A stretch of 64,000 nt of DNA from assembly GCF_041088075.1 (NCBI RefSeq), contig NZ_JBGCVY010000020.1:58084-122083 (forward strand), read 5' to 3'. Positions 15,337 to 24,052 of this stretch are shown in pieces. The notes beneath the pieces were generated by a model. It worked only from the letters and a program-made list of their open reading frames with translations, was not told the origin of the DNA and made no database searches. The first letter of the stretch is position 1; every line of letters begins with the position of its first letter. The stretch is from Mucilaginibacter_A sp041088075 (GTDB lineage: Bacteria; Bacteroidota; Bacteroidia; Sphingobacteriales; Sphingobacteriaceae). Position numbers and translations under genes: made by a program.

Positions 15337-16786
15337 AAGTTGCAGTTTGAAACCAGGGATAAGTATTGCCCAAAGGCAGCTTCCCTAACTTTGGATGTTT
15401 GGTGATAAAGTTGTTTTTGATTAATTTATAATCTTTTAATGGCGGTGGTTCGGTAGCACCAGAGTACAATTGTTGCACCATTAAATATTGGATAGAAGTA
15501 TCAGTTTGGTTTAAAGTGATGTTTTTATAATGGTCTAAACAATAAGGCCATAACGAAAATGTGATGCCAACTTTTTTTCCTTTGTTCGTTTGTGATGCAA
15601 CTCTCAAAAATTCGGCTCTAAAATTGTTATAAGTGATTTTGATTTCGTCTTGTGTGTTATAAAAAAGTAATGACCTTCGGATAAAACCGGTAGCGTTTAC
15701 AAGTAAAATAAAAGCAATGGCAAGCGGCACAATTTTAAACTGGATGCTTCTTTTATCACCTTTAAATTGCTTTGTTATCATCACAAATAAAACAAAGAAA
15801 AAAACAGGCGATAAAACAAGCATGTTGTAATTCATGGGCATATCCCTGAAAGAAAAATAAGCTACCAATATTGATAAAACTGCAAGTAATCCTAATGCAA
15901 TTATCATTTTTTTTCTAACCAAAATACGCGCAACATAAATAACTGGAATTAGAAAATTAAAGATTAAAAACGGTGCATAAGTATAAGTGATGTAAAAGTT
16001 GATAAACGTTTTTAACGAGTTTGTGCTGTAACGGTTTACAATTACATTTTTGGAATGCTGGCGCAAAGCCTGGATCAAATCTATAATGTGATATGGATAA
16101 AAGATTGTAAAAACCCCAGCAATAACCATAAAACCCAAAGCAGTTTGCAGGATGGGTTTTAGTTTAAATTCGTTCCGGTAGAAAAGCAAACCGGCAGTTA
16201 TCAATATCAAATAAAAAGTTGAAACCGGCGAGGTAATCATATTTAGCGTTACCAAAACGCCATTGTTAAAATTGCAAAACCGCTTGCTCTGGTAAACATT
16301 GTTCAACAAAAAGCAGGAGATAAAGAACTTGCACAAAACTTCGGGCCTACCTTCTTGCACGCCATAAAAGGAAAACAAGGCAAAAAGCCAGAGTATCACC
16401 AAAAAACATAGGATAAAAGAAGCATTGACTTTTCTTTTGATGGTATAAATATAAACAGCAACTATCAGTATAATCAAACTCATCAAATCAATGATAGCTA
16501 AACTTACTTGCATGTTGTTGTAAAACTCAGGCATCAAACTATTGATTAAAGCAACAACGCAAGGAAACAGCGGCGGATAAAATAAAAAACGATGATTGAT
16601 TGGGTCTAAACCAGCATCATACAAAGGGTTAATTAATTGATGGAAATGGTTGATGAAATATGCAGTCGGTAGAAAACAAGTTGAATCTTGGATAAAACCC
16701 GGATAACCATTAATAGCAAATGTAAAAGTTAAACAAGCGTAAATTGAAACAATAATCAGGACAATTGCGATTAAATATTTTTTCAT
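15323..16786 (-). CDS. Polytopic membrane protein, GT-C glycosyltransferase-like
   Basis: A 487-residue protein with about 10-12 hydrophobic helices and a ~90-residue soluble C-terminus. The N-terminal helix is followed by an outer loop carrying GYPGFIQDSTCFLP; an acidic residue in the first loop is where GT-C enzymes keep their catalytic Asp. These enzymes transfer sugars from polyprenyl-phosphate donors on the outer face of the membrane. The neighbour upstream is a UbiA enzyme predicted to make such a donor. No close named family is recognised. The frame contains three copies of the dispersed motif (15017 lies in the next gene; 15744 and 16414 are here), which encode unremarkable hydrophobic or loop residues. 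Confidence 0.65.
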   Translation of the reverse strand: MKKYLIAIVLIIVSIYACLTFTFAINGYPGFIQDSTCFLPTAYFINHFHQLINPLYDAGLDPINHRFLFYPPLFPCVVALINSLMPEFYNNMQVSLAIIDLMSLIILIVAVYIYTIKRKVNASFILCFLVILWLFALFSFYGVQEGRPEVLCKFFISCFLLNNVYQSKRFCNFNNGVLVTLNMITSPVSTFYLILITAGLLFYRNEFKLKPILQTALGFMVIAGVFTIFYPYHIIDLIQALRQHSKNVIVNRYSTNSLKTFINFYITYTYAPFLIFNFLIPVIYVARILVRKKMIIALGLLAVLSILVAYFSFRDMPMNYNMLVLSPVFFFVLFVMITKQFKGDKRSIQFKIVPLAIAFILLVNATGFIRRSLLFYNTQDEIKITYNNFRAEFLRVASQTNKGKKVGITFSLWPYCLDHYKNITLNQTDTSIQYLMVQQLYSGATEPPPLKDYKLIKNNFITKHPKLGKLPLGNTYPWFQTATYERK

Positions 16787-17655
16787 TTGATATAAATTAA
16801 AAAAGCAAAAGAAAACAACCAGAACAAAATGCTCAATTGTATAAAACGGTCGTTCACCAAAATTTTTACCGGCGAACCGCTTGTTTTTTTAACAAAAGTG
16901 ATTTGCAGGTAGCGCAATAATCCAAGCAAAACAAACAAGGTTGTAAAATAAGAATATTCGCCAAGCCGGTTCAAAATTTCGGGGGAGATGATATACATGA
17001 TGTAACAAACCAACATTACGCCGGTCAACATGGACAACACAATTTGAAGAAACTCAATGCTGTAACCATGAATGGATCGCCTCACTTGTTTGTCGGCATC
17101 ATTCAACATTAAATATAAATCGTCCATTCTTTTTGAAAGTGCCTGAAACATGGACAACAAAAAAACCATGATCATCAGCCATTTACTTACCAATATCCCG
17201 GTTGCCAGGCCGCCTGCAACTACGCGCAGATCAAAACCAATACTGATGATGGTTACGTCAATCAACGCAAAGTTTTTTAATTTAACAGAGTAAAATATGT
17301 TTAAAATATAATAAGCTAAAACAACCAATAAAACTTGGTTGGAAATGCTAAATCCAATGGCGGCAGCGATTGCAAATAAAATTGCAGCGAAAATGTAAGC
17401 TTCAACTTTGGATATTTTGCCGGATGGAATGGCACGGTTTCTTTTAATAGGATGCTGCCGGTCGTAATCAATATCCATCAAATCATTAAATATATAAATG
17501 GAACTTGCGGCAAAACAGAAAGCAAAAAAAACCGGTAAAGATTCTAAAAACTTAGCGTGGTTTAAAATCTCGCCCGAAAAAAAAAGTGGCAAAAATATAT
17601 AAAAGTTTTTAACGTAATGCGAAACACGTAACAGCGGAAAGTACTTTTTTATCAT
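16783..17655 (-). CDS. UbiA-family prenyltransferase, decaprenyl-phosphate phosphoribosyltransferase-like
   Basis: A 290-residue protein with about nine membrane helices. The aspartate-rich motif NDLMDIDYD spans residues 57-65, followed by the DRQHPIKRNRAIPSGK segment typical of decaprenyl-phosphate phosphoribosyltransferases (Rv3806c type) rather than quinone-pathway UbiA. The second motif lies near DDLYLMLNDADK (about residues 172-183). The reaction would join 5-phosphoribosyl pyrophosphate to a polyprenyl phosphate. It overlaps the membrane protein gene downstream by 4 bases (ATGA). Together with the HAD phosphatase it forms a coherent three-gene lipid-linked-pentose module. Confidence 0.82.
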   Translation of the reverse strand: MIKKYFPLLRVSHYVKNFYIFLPLFFSGEILNHAKFLESLPVFFAFCFAASSIYIFNDLMDIDYDRQHPIKRNRAIPSGKISKVEAYIFAAILFAIAAAIGFSISNQVLLVVLAYYILNIFYSVKLKNFALIDVTIISIGFDLRVVAGGLATGILVSKWLMIMVFLLSMFQALSKRMDDLYLMLNDADKQVRRSIHGYSIEFLQIVLSMLTGVMLVCYIMYIISPEILNRLGEYSYFTTLFVLLGLLRYLQITFVKKTSGSPVKILVNDRFIQLSILFWLFSFAFLIYIK

Positions 17656-17747
17656 AAATTTATGTTCCGTTTTTTACGCAAGATGTGGAATTATGTTGAA
17701 AATAAAAATTGAATATTAGCAAAATAAATATCGGCAACAATCCAAGT

Positions 17748-18665
17748 TTAAATACTTGGCCAGCCTTGCCCATCATACCAAACCCGTTTTATACACATTT
17801 TGCGTTTAAACTTTTCTGTTCCGTCAATAAAACGGTTTTGAGGATCAACGGCATGATAAAAAATCCAATCATTACCATCAATATCCGTTAAAATACAATT
17901 TTGTCCGGGCGCGTCCCAATGATCGTTGGGTTTTAAAATAATGTGGTCTCCGGGAATAGGCTGAAATTCTTTTTGCGGATCATCAGACCAAAAAACACTG
18001 ACGGCATAACCATTTTCTGCCCAGGTGTTATCGCCCGAAACCCATAATAAATAACGGTCAAACTTTGGCTGATAGGTTATAAAAGCACCTTCGCGCAAAG
18101 TTTCAAACTTTACGCCGGGTTTTGGGAAAAGCACATCAATTGGTTTGCTGATGATCGAATAACCATCATCGGCAACTTCCACCACACTAATTGGCTGGTG
18201 TGCCGAACCATAAAACAACAAGTTTTTGCCTGTTTTTGCATCATAAAAGAAGCATGGGTCAATCATCCGGTAAGTGGAGCCCGGAACTTGTGCCAGCGGT
18301 TTCCCGACGTCCCGAAAACCGTGCGGTTCATCAGAAACAGCCATTGCCAAACACATGCCGTCTTTGGTATCGGGCTCAGCAGCATAATACAAACGGTATT
18401 CTAAACCAACTTTTACCACTTGCGGCGCCCAAAATTTTTCGCAAGTTTTCGCCCAAACCGGCGGTTCTACAAGCGCGCCTTCGGGTTTTGTCCAACTAAT
18501 TAAATCTTTAGAATAGCTTAATTGGATGTTGTTGACCGTTGGCGAAGGCGCATCATGCGTGGCATAAGCGTAATAACCATCGCCGGAAACATAAATTACG
18601 GACGGGTCCGGGAAATCGGCATTAATCAGCGGGTTTATATAAGATGAATTTTCCGGTTTGTCCAT
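17748..18665 (-). CDS. Cytoplasmic GH43-family glycosidase
   Basis: A 305-residue propeller enzyme without signal peptide. The base Asp is in INADFPDPSVIY near residue 15. The blade SYSKDLISWTKPEGAL, the segment RMIDPCFFYDAKTG with the pKa-modulating Asp, and LREGAFITYQPKFDRY with the likely acid Glu follow in order. Arabinofuranosidase, xylosidase or arabinanase activity on imported oligosaccharides is likely; substrate unresolved. It is followed on the same strand by the UbiA gene after 92 bases, so co-transcription is possible but not shown. The dispersed motif copy at 18244-18255 lies inside the frame. Confidence 0.85.
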   Translation of the reverse strand: MDKPENSSYINPLINADFPDPSVIYVSGDGYYAYATHDAPSPTVNNIQLSYSKDLISWTKPEGALVEPPVWAKTCEKFWAPQVVKVGLEYRLYYAAEPDTKDGMCLAMAVSDEPHGFRDVGKPLAQVPGSTYRMIDPCFFYDAKTGKNLLFYGSAHQPISVVEVADDGYSIISKPIDVLFPKPGVKFETLREGAFITYQPKFDRYLLWVSGDNTWAENGYAVSVFWSDDPQKEFQPIPGDHIILKPNDHWDAPGQNCILTDIDGNDWIFYHAVDPQNRFIDGTEKFKRKMCIKRVWYDGQGWPSI

Positions 18666-18697
18666 TGTATTTTTTATCTAAATCTGAAAAAAGCCTG

Positions 18698-18727
18698 ATG
18701 CTTCTTTTATGCAGGTAAAAACAGTAT
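18698..18727. repeat. Palindromic motif element
   Basis: ATGCTTCTTTTA followed after five bases by TAAAAACAGTAT. The two arms share the dyad centre TTTTA-N5-TAAAA, so this is one compact hairpin upstream of the GH43 gene and just past the first Uma2 gene. Confidence 0.88.
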
Positions 18728-18737
18728 TGATGCAAAA

Positions 18738-19340
18738 TTAATTGTTCGTCCCACCGATTCGATCGGCAAAAACTTCGTCTAAACTTAAAGCAAAACCAGG
18801 TAAAATTGGACTTGTAACTTCGTCACCTAACGTCAATACTTTAGTAGGCTGAAACCTTTCATCTTCATCCAAAACATATTTAAAAAATATTTTTCCCTGC
18901 GGTTCAAATACCCAGTATTCTTTCACGCCGGCTTCTTCGTAAACCTCGTACTTGTTTTGCAGTTCTTTTTTATTGTTTCCGGGCGATAAGATTTCTACCA
19001 CTATATCAGGCGCACCTAAACAACCTTTTTCATCAATTTTAGCAAGATCACAAATTACGCAAATATCAGGCTGAAGCACGGTAGTAATTTTTCGATCTGA
19101 TACTGTTTTTCTTACTAAACGTACATCAAAAGGGGCAGTATAAACTTCACAAGGTTTATTGTAAAAAAAAATCAGCAAAGCCCTATTAATTCTTTGTGAT
19201 ATTCGCTCATGAATCTCTGCCGGCGCCGGGCTCATTTCAAAGATATATCCTTTAATCAATTCCAGCCGCTCATCAAAAGTCCATTTTAAATAATCGGCGT
19301 AAGTATAAGTTTTGTTAAGGTCGAGGTCAGAAAATTGCAT
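18738..19340 (-). CDS. Uma2 family (DUF820) putative restriction-fold nuclease, copy 1
   Basis: A 200-residue protein of the Uma2/COG4636 family, which has the PD-(D/E)XK nuclease fold. Catalytic-type residues are PDIVVEILSPGN near residues 113-124, with the Asp and Glu of the motif, and KYEVYEEAGVKEYWV after it. The N-terminal part has YADYLKWTFDERLELIKG. Such proteins are widely expanded in cyanobacteria and some Bacteroidota and their role is not established. A paralogue lies 75 bases upstream on the same strand and is very similar throughout, so the pair arose by tandem duplication. Both keep the active-site residues. Confidence 0.88.
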   Translation of the reverse strand: MQFSDLDLNKTYTYADYLKWTFDERLELIKGYIFEMSPAPAEIHERISQRINRALLIFFYNKPCEVYTAPFDVRLVRKTVSDRKITTVLQPDICVICDLAKIDEKGCLGAPDIVVEILSPGNNKKELQNKYEVYEEAGVKEYWVFEPQGKIFFKYVLDEDERFQPTKVLTLGDEVTSPILPGFALSLDEVFADRIGGTNN

Positions 19341-19415
19341 AATTATATTTTTTTGTGTTTTACAAACTACATTAGGCTATTACAATTGTAAGCTGATAAA
19401 GATAAAATAATTAGT

Positions 19416-20018
19416 TTAGTTACTTGTTCCATTTAAACGATCAGCAAAAACTTCATCCAAGTTCAAAGCAAAGTTTGGCAAGATTGGACTTGTAACTTCA
19501 TCGCCAAAAGTTAATAAGTTCGTAGGCTGAAACTTTCCCGCTTCATCCAGAACATATTTAAAAAACGTTTTTTCACTTGGATGTATAATCCAATATTCCT
19601 TTACGCCGGCTTCTTCGTAAACTTCGTACTTATTCTTCAATTCCTTTTTGTTGTTACTTGGCGAGAGGATTTCCACAACAATATCTGGCGCACCAATACA
19701 GCCCCGCCCATCAATTTTGCTTAAATCACAAATTACACAAATATCAGGTTGTACAACTGTAATAATCTCTTTGTCTTTTTTTGATTTTCGGATTAACCGT
19801 ACATCAAAAGGAGCAGAATAAACCCGGCAAGGTTTTCCTTTTAAATTATTATACAGTTCATTTCCAACTATAGTTGATATCCGCTGATGGATTTCTACCG
19901 GAGCCGGACTCATCGGAAATATTTTTCCTTTGATCAATTCCAGCCGCTCATCAAAATTCCATTTTAAATAATCGGCGTAAGTGTAAGTTTTATCGAGGTC
20001 GAGGTCAGAAAATTGCAT
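19416..20018 (-). CDS. Uma2 family (DUF820) putative restriction-fold nuclease, copy 2
   Basis: A 200-residue protein when started at ATG 20018 (MQFSDLDLDKTYTYADYLKW), which aligns exactly with the start of the downstream paralogue; an upstream TTG at 20039 is possible but less likely. The nuclease motif PDIVVEILSPSN and the KNKYEVYEEAGVKEYW helix are intact. Divergence from copy 1 is concentrated in the 60-105 region (NELYNNLKGKPCRVYSAP against ALLIFFYNKPCEVYTAP), which may reflect different specificity. A -7 box TATTTTTG lies at 20037-20044. Confidence 0.88.
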   Translation of the reverse strand: MQFSDLDLDKTYTYADYLKWNFDERLELIKGKIFPMSPAPVEIHQRISTIVGNELYNNLKGKPCRVYSAPFDVRLIRKSKKDKEIITVVQPDICVICDLSKIDGRGCIGAPDIVVEILSPSNNKKELKNKYEVYEEAGVKEYWIIHPSEKTFFKYVLDEAGKFQPTNLLTFGDEVTSPILPNFALNLDEVFADRLNGTSN

Positions 20019-20036
20019 AGTTTGTTCTGTTGTTTT

Positions 20037-20044
20037 CAAAAATA
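20037..20044 (-). promoter_or_regulatory. -7 box TATTTTTG of Uma2 copy 2
   Basis: Minus-strand TAnnTTTG match 18 bases before ATG 20018, giving a leader of roughly a dozen bases. It supports the downstream start over the TTG at 20039. Confidence 0.5.
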
Positions 20045-20057
20045 CAAATAATCTTTG

Positions 20058-20087
20058 ATGCTGTTTTTATGCCGGTAAAAACAGTAT
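20058..20087. repeat. Perfect palindromic motif element (ACAG form)
   Basis: ATGCTGTTTTTA and TAAAAACAGTAT flank the five bases TGCCG; apart from one G/T position the arms are perfect mirror images. It lies between the divergent Uma2 and dnaX genes. Confidence 0.9.
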
Positions 20088-20135
20088 TCCAATCTTCATT
20101 TGCACAAACCCGGCGTTCTGTTTAACTTCGCCTTG

Positions 20136-21995
20136 ATGGATAATTTTGTTGTTTCAGCCCGTAAATATCGTCCGGTTACGTTTGAAAGTGTTGTAGGCCA
20201 GCGGCATATCACCGGCACGCTGAAAAACGCGATCAAAAACAACCAGCTTGCCCAGGCATTTTTGTTTTGCGGTCCGCGTGGCGTGGGCAAAACCACTTGC
20301 GCGCGCATCCTGGCCAAAACCATCAATTGCCAAAATTTGCAGCCCGATATAGAAGCTTGCGGCGTTTGCGATTCGTGCCGCGCTTTTCAAAACGGCAATT
20401 CTTTTAATGTGCATGAATTGGATGCGGCTTCCAATAATTCGGTGGATGACATTCGGAATCTGATTGAGCAAGTCCGCATCCCGCCGCAGTTTGGCCGGTA
20501 CAAAGTTTACATTATTGATGAGGTGCACATGCTTTCTCAGGCAGCTTTTAACGCGTTTTTAAAAACGCTGGAAGAACCGCCGCCTTATGCCATTTTTATT
20601 TTGGCCACAACCGAGAAGCATAAAATCCTACCAACCATTTTATCGCGCTGCCAGATTTTTGATTTCAACCGGATCCAAGTAGATGACATGACGCGACACT
20701 TGGAATTTATCGCGCAAAAAGAGCATATTAATTACGAGGAAGACGGCCTGCACATCATCGCCCAAAAAGCGGATGGTGGTTTGCGTGATGCGTTATCTAT
20801 GTTTGATCAGATTGTAAGTTTTTCGGGCGGAAAAGAAATCACTTATAAACTGGTGATTGATAACTTAAATATTCTCGATTACGATTATTATTTCCGTTTG
20901 ACGGATTGTATTTTATCCGAAAACACCTCACAAAGTTTATTGATTTTGAACGAGATTTTGGCCAACGGTTTTGATGGTTACCATTTCATTTCCGGTTTGT
21001 CCAACCATTTTAGGAATTTGTTGGTTGGAAAAGATACTTCAACTTTGAAATTGCTGGAAGTGAGCGAAGGCATCCGCAAAAAGTACGAACAGCAGGCGCA
21101 GCAAACTTCGGTTTCTTTTTTGGTTTCGGCTTTAAATTTGGCCAACCAATGCGATTTAAATTACAAGATCAGCAAAAACCAACGCTTGCAGGTGGAGCTG
21201 GCTTTGATTAAAATGTGCCACATCAACGCTGCTTTTAACCTGGTAAAAGAAGCATCCAATTTAAGCCGCCCGGAAGAACCGCTTAAAAAAAAAACTGATG
21301 TTGTAATTGCTCCGCCGCCGGCAAAACCACAGGAAACTTTATCAGAAACAAAACCTGTAATTACAGAAAAAGCAATCGTTCCCGAAGAAAAAAAAGTTAT
21401 TGAACCGGAAGTAACCGCACCAAAACCTGTTGAAAAACCAGCTTTTAAATCCGAAGAAAATATACCGGTAAAAACAGTAGAGAAGCCGGCAGAAAAATCC
21501 ACGCTTTTTATTCCAAACCTAAATCGCGCTTCCACTTCTGTTAAAATCCCTTCCTTAAAAGACCTAGCCAAAACCAGTTTGCAGGAAACGGTTGACGAAG
21601 ACCCGTATTTAAAAGGAACGGATTTTGAAGATTTTGATCCCGAAACTTTCCAAAAAAAGTGGAACGAATACGCTGCAAAAGCCAAAACCGAAGATAAAAG
21701 CATGACGTTGCTTACTGTTTTTACCCATCAAAAACCGGTGATGTTAAAGCCTTATGTTTTTGAGTTGGTGCTGGAGAACAAAACCCAGGAAAACATTTTC
21801 AGGGACGATAAACCAAACCTAATGAACTTTTTGCGTTCTGAGTTGAAGAATTTTAACATCGAAATACAAACCCGGATTGAAGAACAATCCGGGTTGAGAA
21901 AACCATATTCACCGATAGAGAAATTTCAATATATGCTCGCCAAAAAACCGGAACTGGCAGAATTGAAGAAGCGGTTTAATTTGGAGATTGATTAA
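20136..21995 (+). CDS. dnaX: DNA polymerase III subunits gamma/tau
   Basis: A 619-residue clamp-loader ATPase. I start it at ATG 20136 (MDNFVVSARKYRPVTF), the usual DnaX N-terminus; the open frame extends 12 codons upstream without family similarity. Walker A GPRGVGKT is at residues 46-53, zinc-binding cysteines at 65, 75, 78 and 81, Walker B and sensor in VYIIDEVHML, and the SRC arginine-finger motif in ILSRCQIFDF. From about residue 370 the sequence becomes a low-complexity Lys/Pro/Glu linker, then a C-terminal tau-like domain (EDFDPETFQKKWNEYAAK). The dispersed motif at 21244-21255 and a near copy at 21469 fall in the linker, encoding VKEA and VKTV. Confidence 0.97.
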   Translation: MDNFVVSARKYRPVTFESVVGQRHITGTLKNAIKNNQLAQAFLFCGPRGVGKTTCARILAKTINCQNLQPDIEACGVCDSCRAFQNGNSFNVHELDAASNNSVDDIRNLIEQVRIPPQFGRYKVYIIDEVHMLSQAAFNAFLKTLEEPPPYAIFILATTEKHKILPTILSRCQIFDFNRIQVDDMTRHLEFIAQKEHINYEEDGLHIIAQKADGGLRDALSMFDQIVSFSGGKEITYKLVIDNLNILDYDYYFRLTDCILSENTSQSLLILNEILANGFDGYHFISGLSNHFRNLLVGKDTSTLKLLEVSEGIRKKYEQQAQQTSVSFLVSALNLANQCDLNYKISKNQRLQVELALIKMCHINAAFNLVKEASNLSRPEEPLKKKTDVVIAPPPAKPQETLSETKPVITEKAIVPEEKKVIEPEVTAPKPVEKPAFKSEENIPVKTVEKPAEKSTLFIPNLNRASTSVKIPSLKDLAKTSLQETVDEDPYLKGTDFEDFDPETFQKKWNEYAAKAKTEDKSMTLLTVFTHQKPVMLKPYVFELVLENKTQENIFRDDKPNLMNFLRSELKNFNIEIQTRIEEQSGLRKPYSPIEKFQYMLAKKPELAELKKRFNLEID

Positions 21996-22041
21996 AGCTT
22001 TCTTTTAAAAGCCTGTTTAAATTATACAAGAAAAAATATCA

Positions 22042-22133
22042 ATGCTTCTTTTACCATATAAAAATTGGTGTTTGCACCAGTTCAAACAAACCGGAACCAG
22101 GCAATACCAATTTTCAGGTGGTAAAAGAAGCAT
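22042..22133. repeat. Long paired-motif element (about 92 bases)
   Basis: Same architecture as 7539-7632: ATGCTTCTTTTACC, TAAAAATTGGTG, a centre sharing TTCAAACAAAC and CCAGGC, then CCAATTTT and TAAAAGAAGCAT. It separates the convergent dnaX and acidic-protein genes. Confidence 0.88.
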
Positions 22134-22152
22134 GACAAATAAATTTTAAATT

Positions 22153-22641
22153 CTATTTAAAAAGCTGGTCATCGTTGTCGCCCGCGCCTTTTTTTGGATA
22201 ACCTTCGGCATCAATCCCGCGGTCGTTTTTTGGATACCCTTCTTCGTCCAAATCATCGCGGTCGTCTTCCGGTGTCCTGGCCAAAACTTCATCAATCGGG
22301 TCTAATTCAATGTCTTGTCCATTGTCAATGTGCATTCCCAGGTTATCTAAACTATCAACATCGGTTGCCAGCGTTTCGTGCGGAATGTATTCGTCAACCG
22401 CTTCCGGGTTGGCTTCGTCATAAGTGGAATTAAAATCTTCGCCGTTTGGTGCAGCCGTATTGTACGGAAAATCGTGCTGATAATCCGGGTCTTCGCTTTT
22501 TACATCAATCTCATAACTGTTTTTTTCGGCATTGTACAATAAATCGTCCGGGTCTGTCCTATCGCCCAGGTCATCTTTTAATTTTTTGTCGCGGTCCAGG
22601 TTTTCGTCTGAACCGGGCAATAATGGATTCGGATTGCTCAT
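22153..22641 (-). CDS. Acidic, probably disordered hypothetical protein
   Basis: A 162-residue protein with very high Asp/Glu content and no hydrophobic core. It has a short internal repeat near the C-terminus (DEEGYPKNDRGI and DAEGYPKKGAG). No signal peptide, membrane segment or known domain is visible. The predicted character is an intrinsically disordered cytosolic protein. It stands alone between dnaX (convergent) and icd (divergent). A second acidic protein at 51262-51627 has similar composition but no clear alignment. The function is unknown. Confidence 0.75.
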   Translation of the reverse strand: MSNPNPLLPGSDENLDRDKKLKDDLGDRTDPDDLLYNAEKNSYEIDVKSEDPDYQHDFPYNTAAPNGEDFNSTYDEANPEAVDEYIPHETLATDVDSLDNLGMHIDNGQDIELDPIDEVLARTPEDDRDDLDEEGYPKNDRGIDAEGYPKKGAGDNDDQLFK

Positions 22642-22752
22642 AATTGTATTTATTTTTAGGGATAAAGAAAAAACACGGCCATAAGTTTTAGCTTTTTATA
22701 GGCTTTGCATAATTTTCTGACAAAAACCACAACTGCCGTAATTGCAATTTTA

Positions 22753-22760
22753 TATATTTG
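22753..22760 (+). promoter_or_regulatory. -7 box TATATTTG upstream of icd
   Basis: TAnnTTTG match 37 bases before the icd ATG; a convincing -33 element was not found. Confidence 0.45.
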
Positions 22761-22797
22761 GAACGCTAAAAAAAGCATTCTATTTATAAAACCTTCT

Positions 22798-24033
22798 ATG
22801 GCACAAAAAATTAAAGTGAACAACCCGGTTGTAGAACTGGATGGCGACGAGATGACCCGCATCATCTGGAAATTTATTAAAGACAGACTGATCCTTTCTT
22901 ATCTGGATCTGGACATTCAATATTTTGATTTGGGCATTGAGTACCGCGATGAAACCAACGACCAGGTTACCATTGATGCGGCAAACGCGATCAAAGCCTG
23001 CGGCGTGGGCATCAAATGCGCTACGATTACGCCGGACGAAGCGCGTGTGGAAGAATTTGGGTTGAAACAAATGTGGAAATCGCCAAACGGAACGATCCGT
23101 AATATTTTGGACGGAACAGTTTTCCGTGAACCAATTGTGATGAGCAACGTGCCGCGTTTGGTGCCAAATTGGACTGCGCCAATCTGCATTGGCCGTCATG
23201 CTTTTGGCGATCAATATCGTGCAACAGATTTTGTAACGAAAGGAAAAGGCAAATTGACCATTACGTTTGCACCCGAAGATGGCGGCGCAGAGCAATCTTT
23301 TGAAGTGTACAATTTTAAAGGCGATGGCGTTGCACTGGCCATGTACAACACGGATGAATCCATCCGCGGGTTTGCCCATGCTTGTTTTAACCAGGCGTTG
23401 ATGAAAGGTTGGCCGCTGTATTTATCCACCAAAAACACGATCCTGAAAAAATACGACGGCCGTTTCAAAGACATTTTTGAAGAAATTTATCAGCAGGACT
23501 ACAAAACCAAGTTTAAAGAAGCGGGCATTACTTACGAGCATCGTTTAATTGACGACATGGTTGCTTCTGCCCTAAAATGGCATGGTAACTTTGTTTGGGC
23601 TTGTAAAAATTACGATGGCGATGTGCAGTCGGATACCGTTGCGCAGGGTTTCGGTTCTTTGGGTTTGATGACTTCGACGTTGGTTACGCCAGACGGAAAA
23701 ACGATGGAAGCCGAAGCGGCACACGGAACGGTAACGCGCCATTACCGCGACTATCAGGCCGGAAAACCAACTTCTACCAACCCGATTGCTTCTATTTTTG
23801 CTTGGACACGTGGTTTAGAGTTCCGCGGAATTTTAGACGGAAACCAGAAATTGATCAACTTTTGCAAAACATTGGAAGAAGTTTGTATCGAAACCGTAGA
23901 AAGCGGCAAAATGACGAAAGATTTAGCAGTTTGTATCCACGGCAATAAGGTAGAACACGGCCGAGATTATTTATACACCGAAGAATTTTTAGCTGCCATT
24001 GATGAAAATTTAAAAGCGAAATTGGGTTTTTAA
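22798..24033 (+). CDS. icd: NADP-dependent isocitrate dehydrogenase
   Basis: A 411-residue enzyme of the eukaryotic-like dimeric IDH type. The start ATG 22798 gives MAQKIKVNNPVVELDGDEM; the frame is open further upstream but that extension is not family-like. Substrate-binding residues are in TPDEARVEEF, SPNGTIRNILDGTVFREP and the RHAFGDQY segment. Metal-binding aspartates are in RLIDDMVASALKW and the NADP contact in AAHGTVTRHYR. It converts isocitrate to 2-oxoglutarate in the citric acid cycle and supplies NADPH. The gene is monocistronic, with a strong terminator immediately after it. Confidence 0.96.
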   Translation: MAQKIKVNNPVVELDGDEMTRIIWKFIKDRLILSYLDLDIQYFDLGIEYRDETNDQVTIDAANAIKACGVGIKCATITPDEARVEEFGLKQMWKSPNGTIRNILDGTVFREPIVMSNVPRLVPNWTAPICIGRHAFGDQYRATDFVTKGKGKLTITFAPEDGGAEQSFEVYNFKGDGVALAMYNTDESIRGFAHACFNQALMKGWPLYLSTKNTILKKYDGRFKDIFEEIYQQDYKTKFKEAGITYEHRLIDDMVASALKWHGNFVWACKNYDGDVQSDTVAQGFGSLGLMTSTLVTPDGKTMEAEAAHGTVTRHYRDYQAGKPTSTNPIASIFAWTRGLEFRGILDGNQKLINFCKTLEEVCIETVESGKMTKDLAVCIHGNKVEHGRDYLYTEEFLAAIDENLKAKLGF

Positions 24034-24052
24034 TCCCCTGATTTTATGCCGA

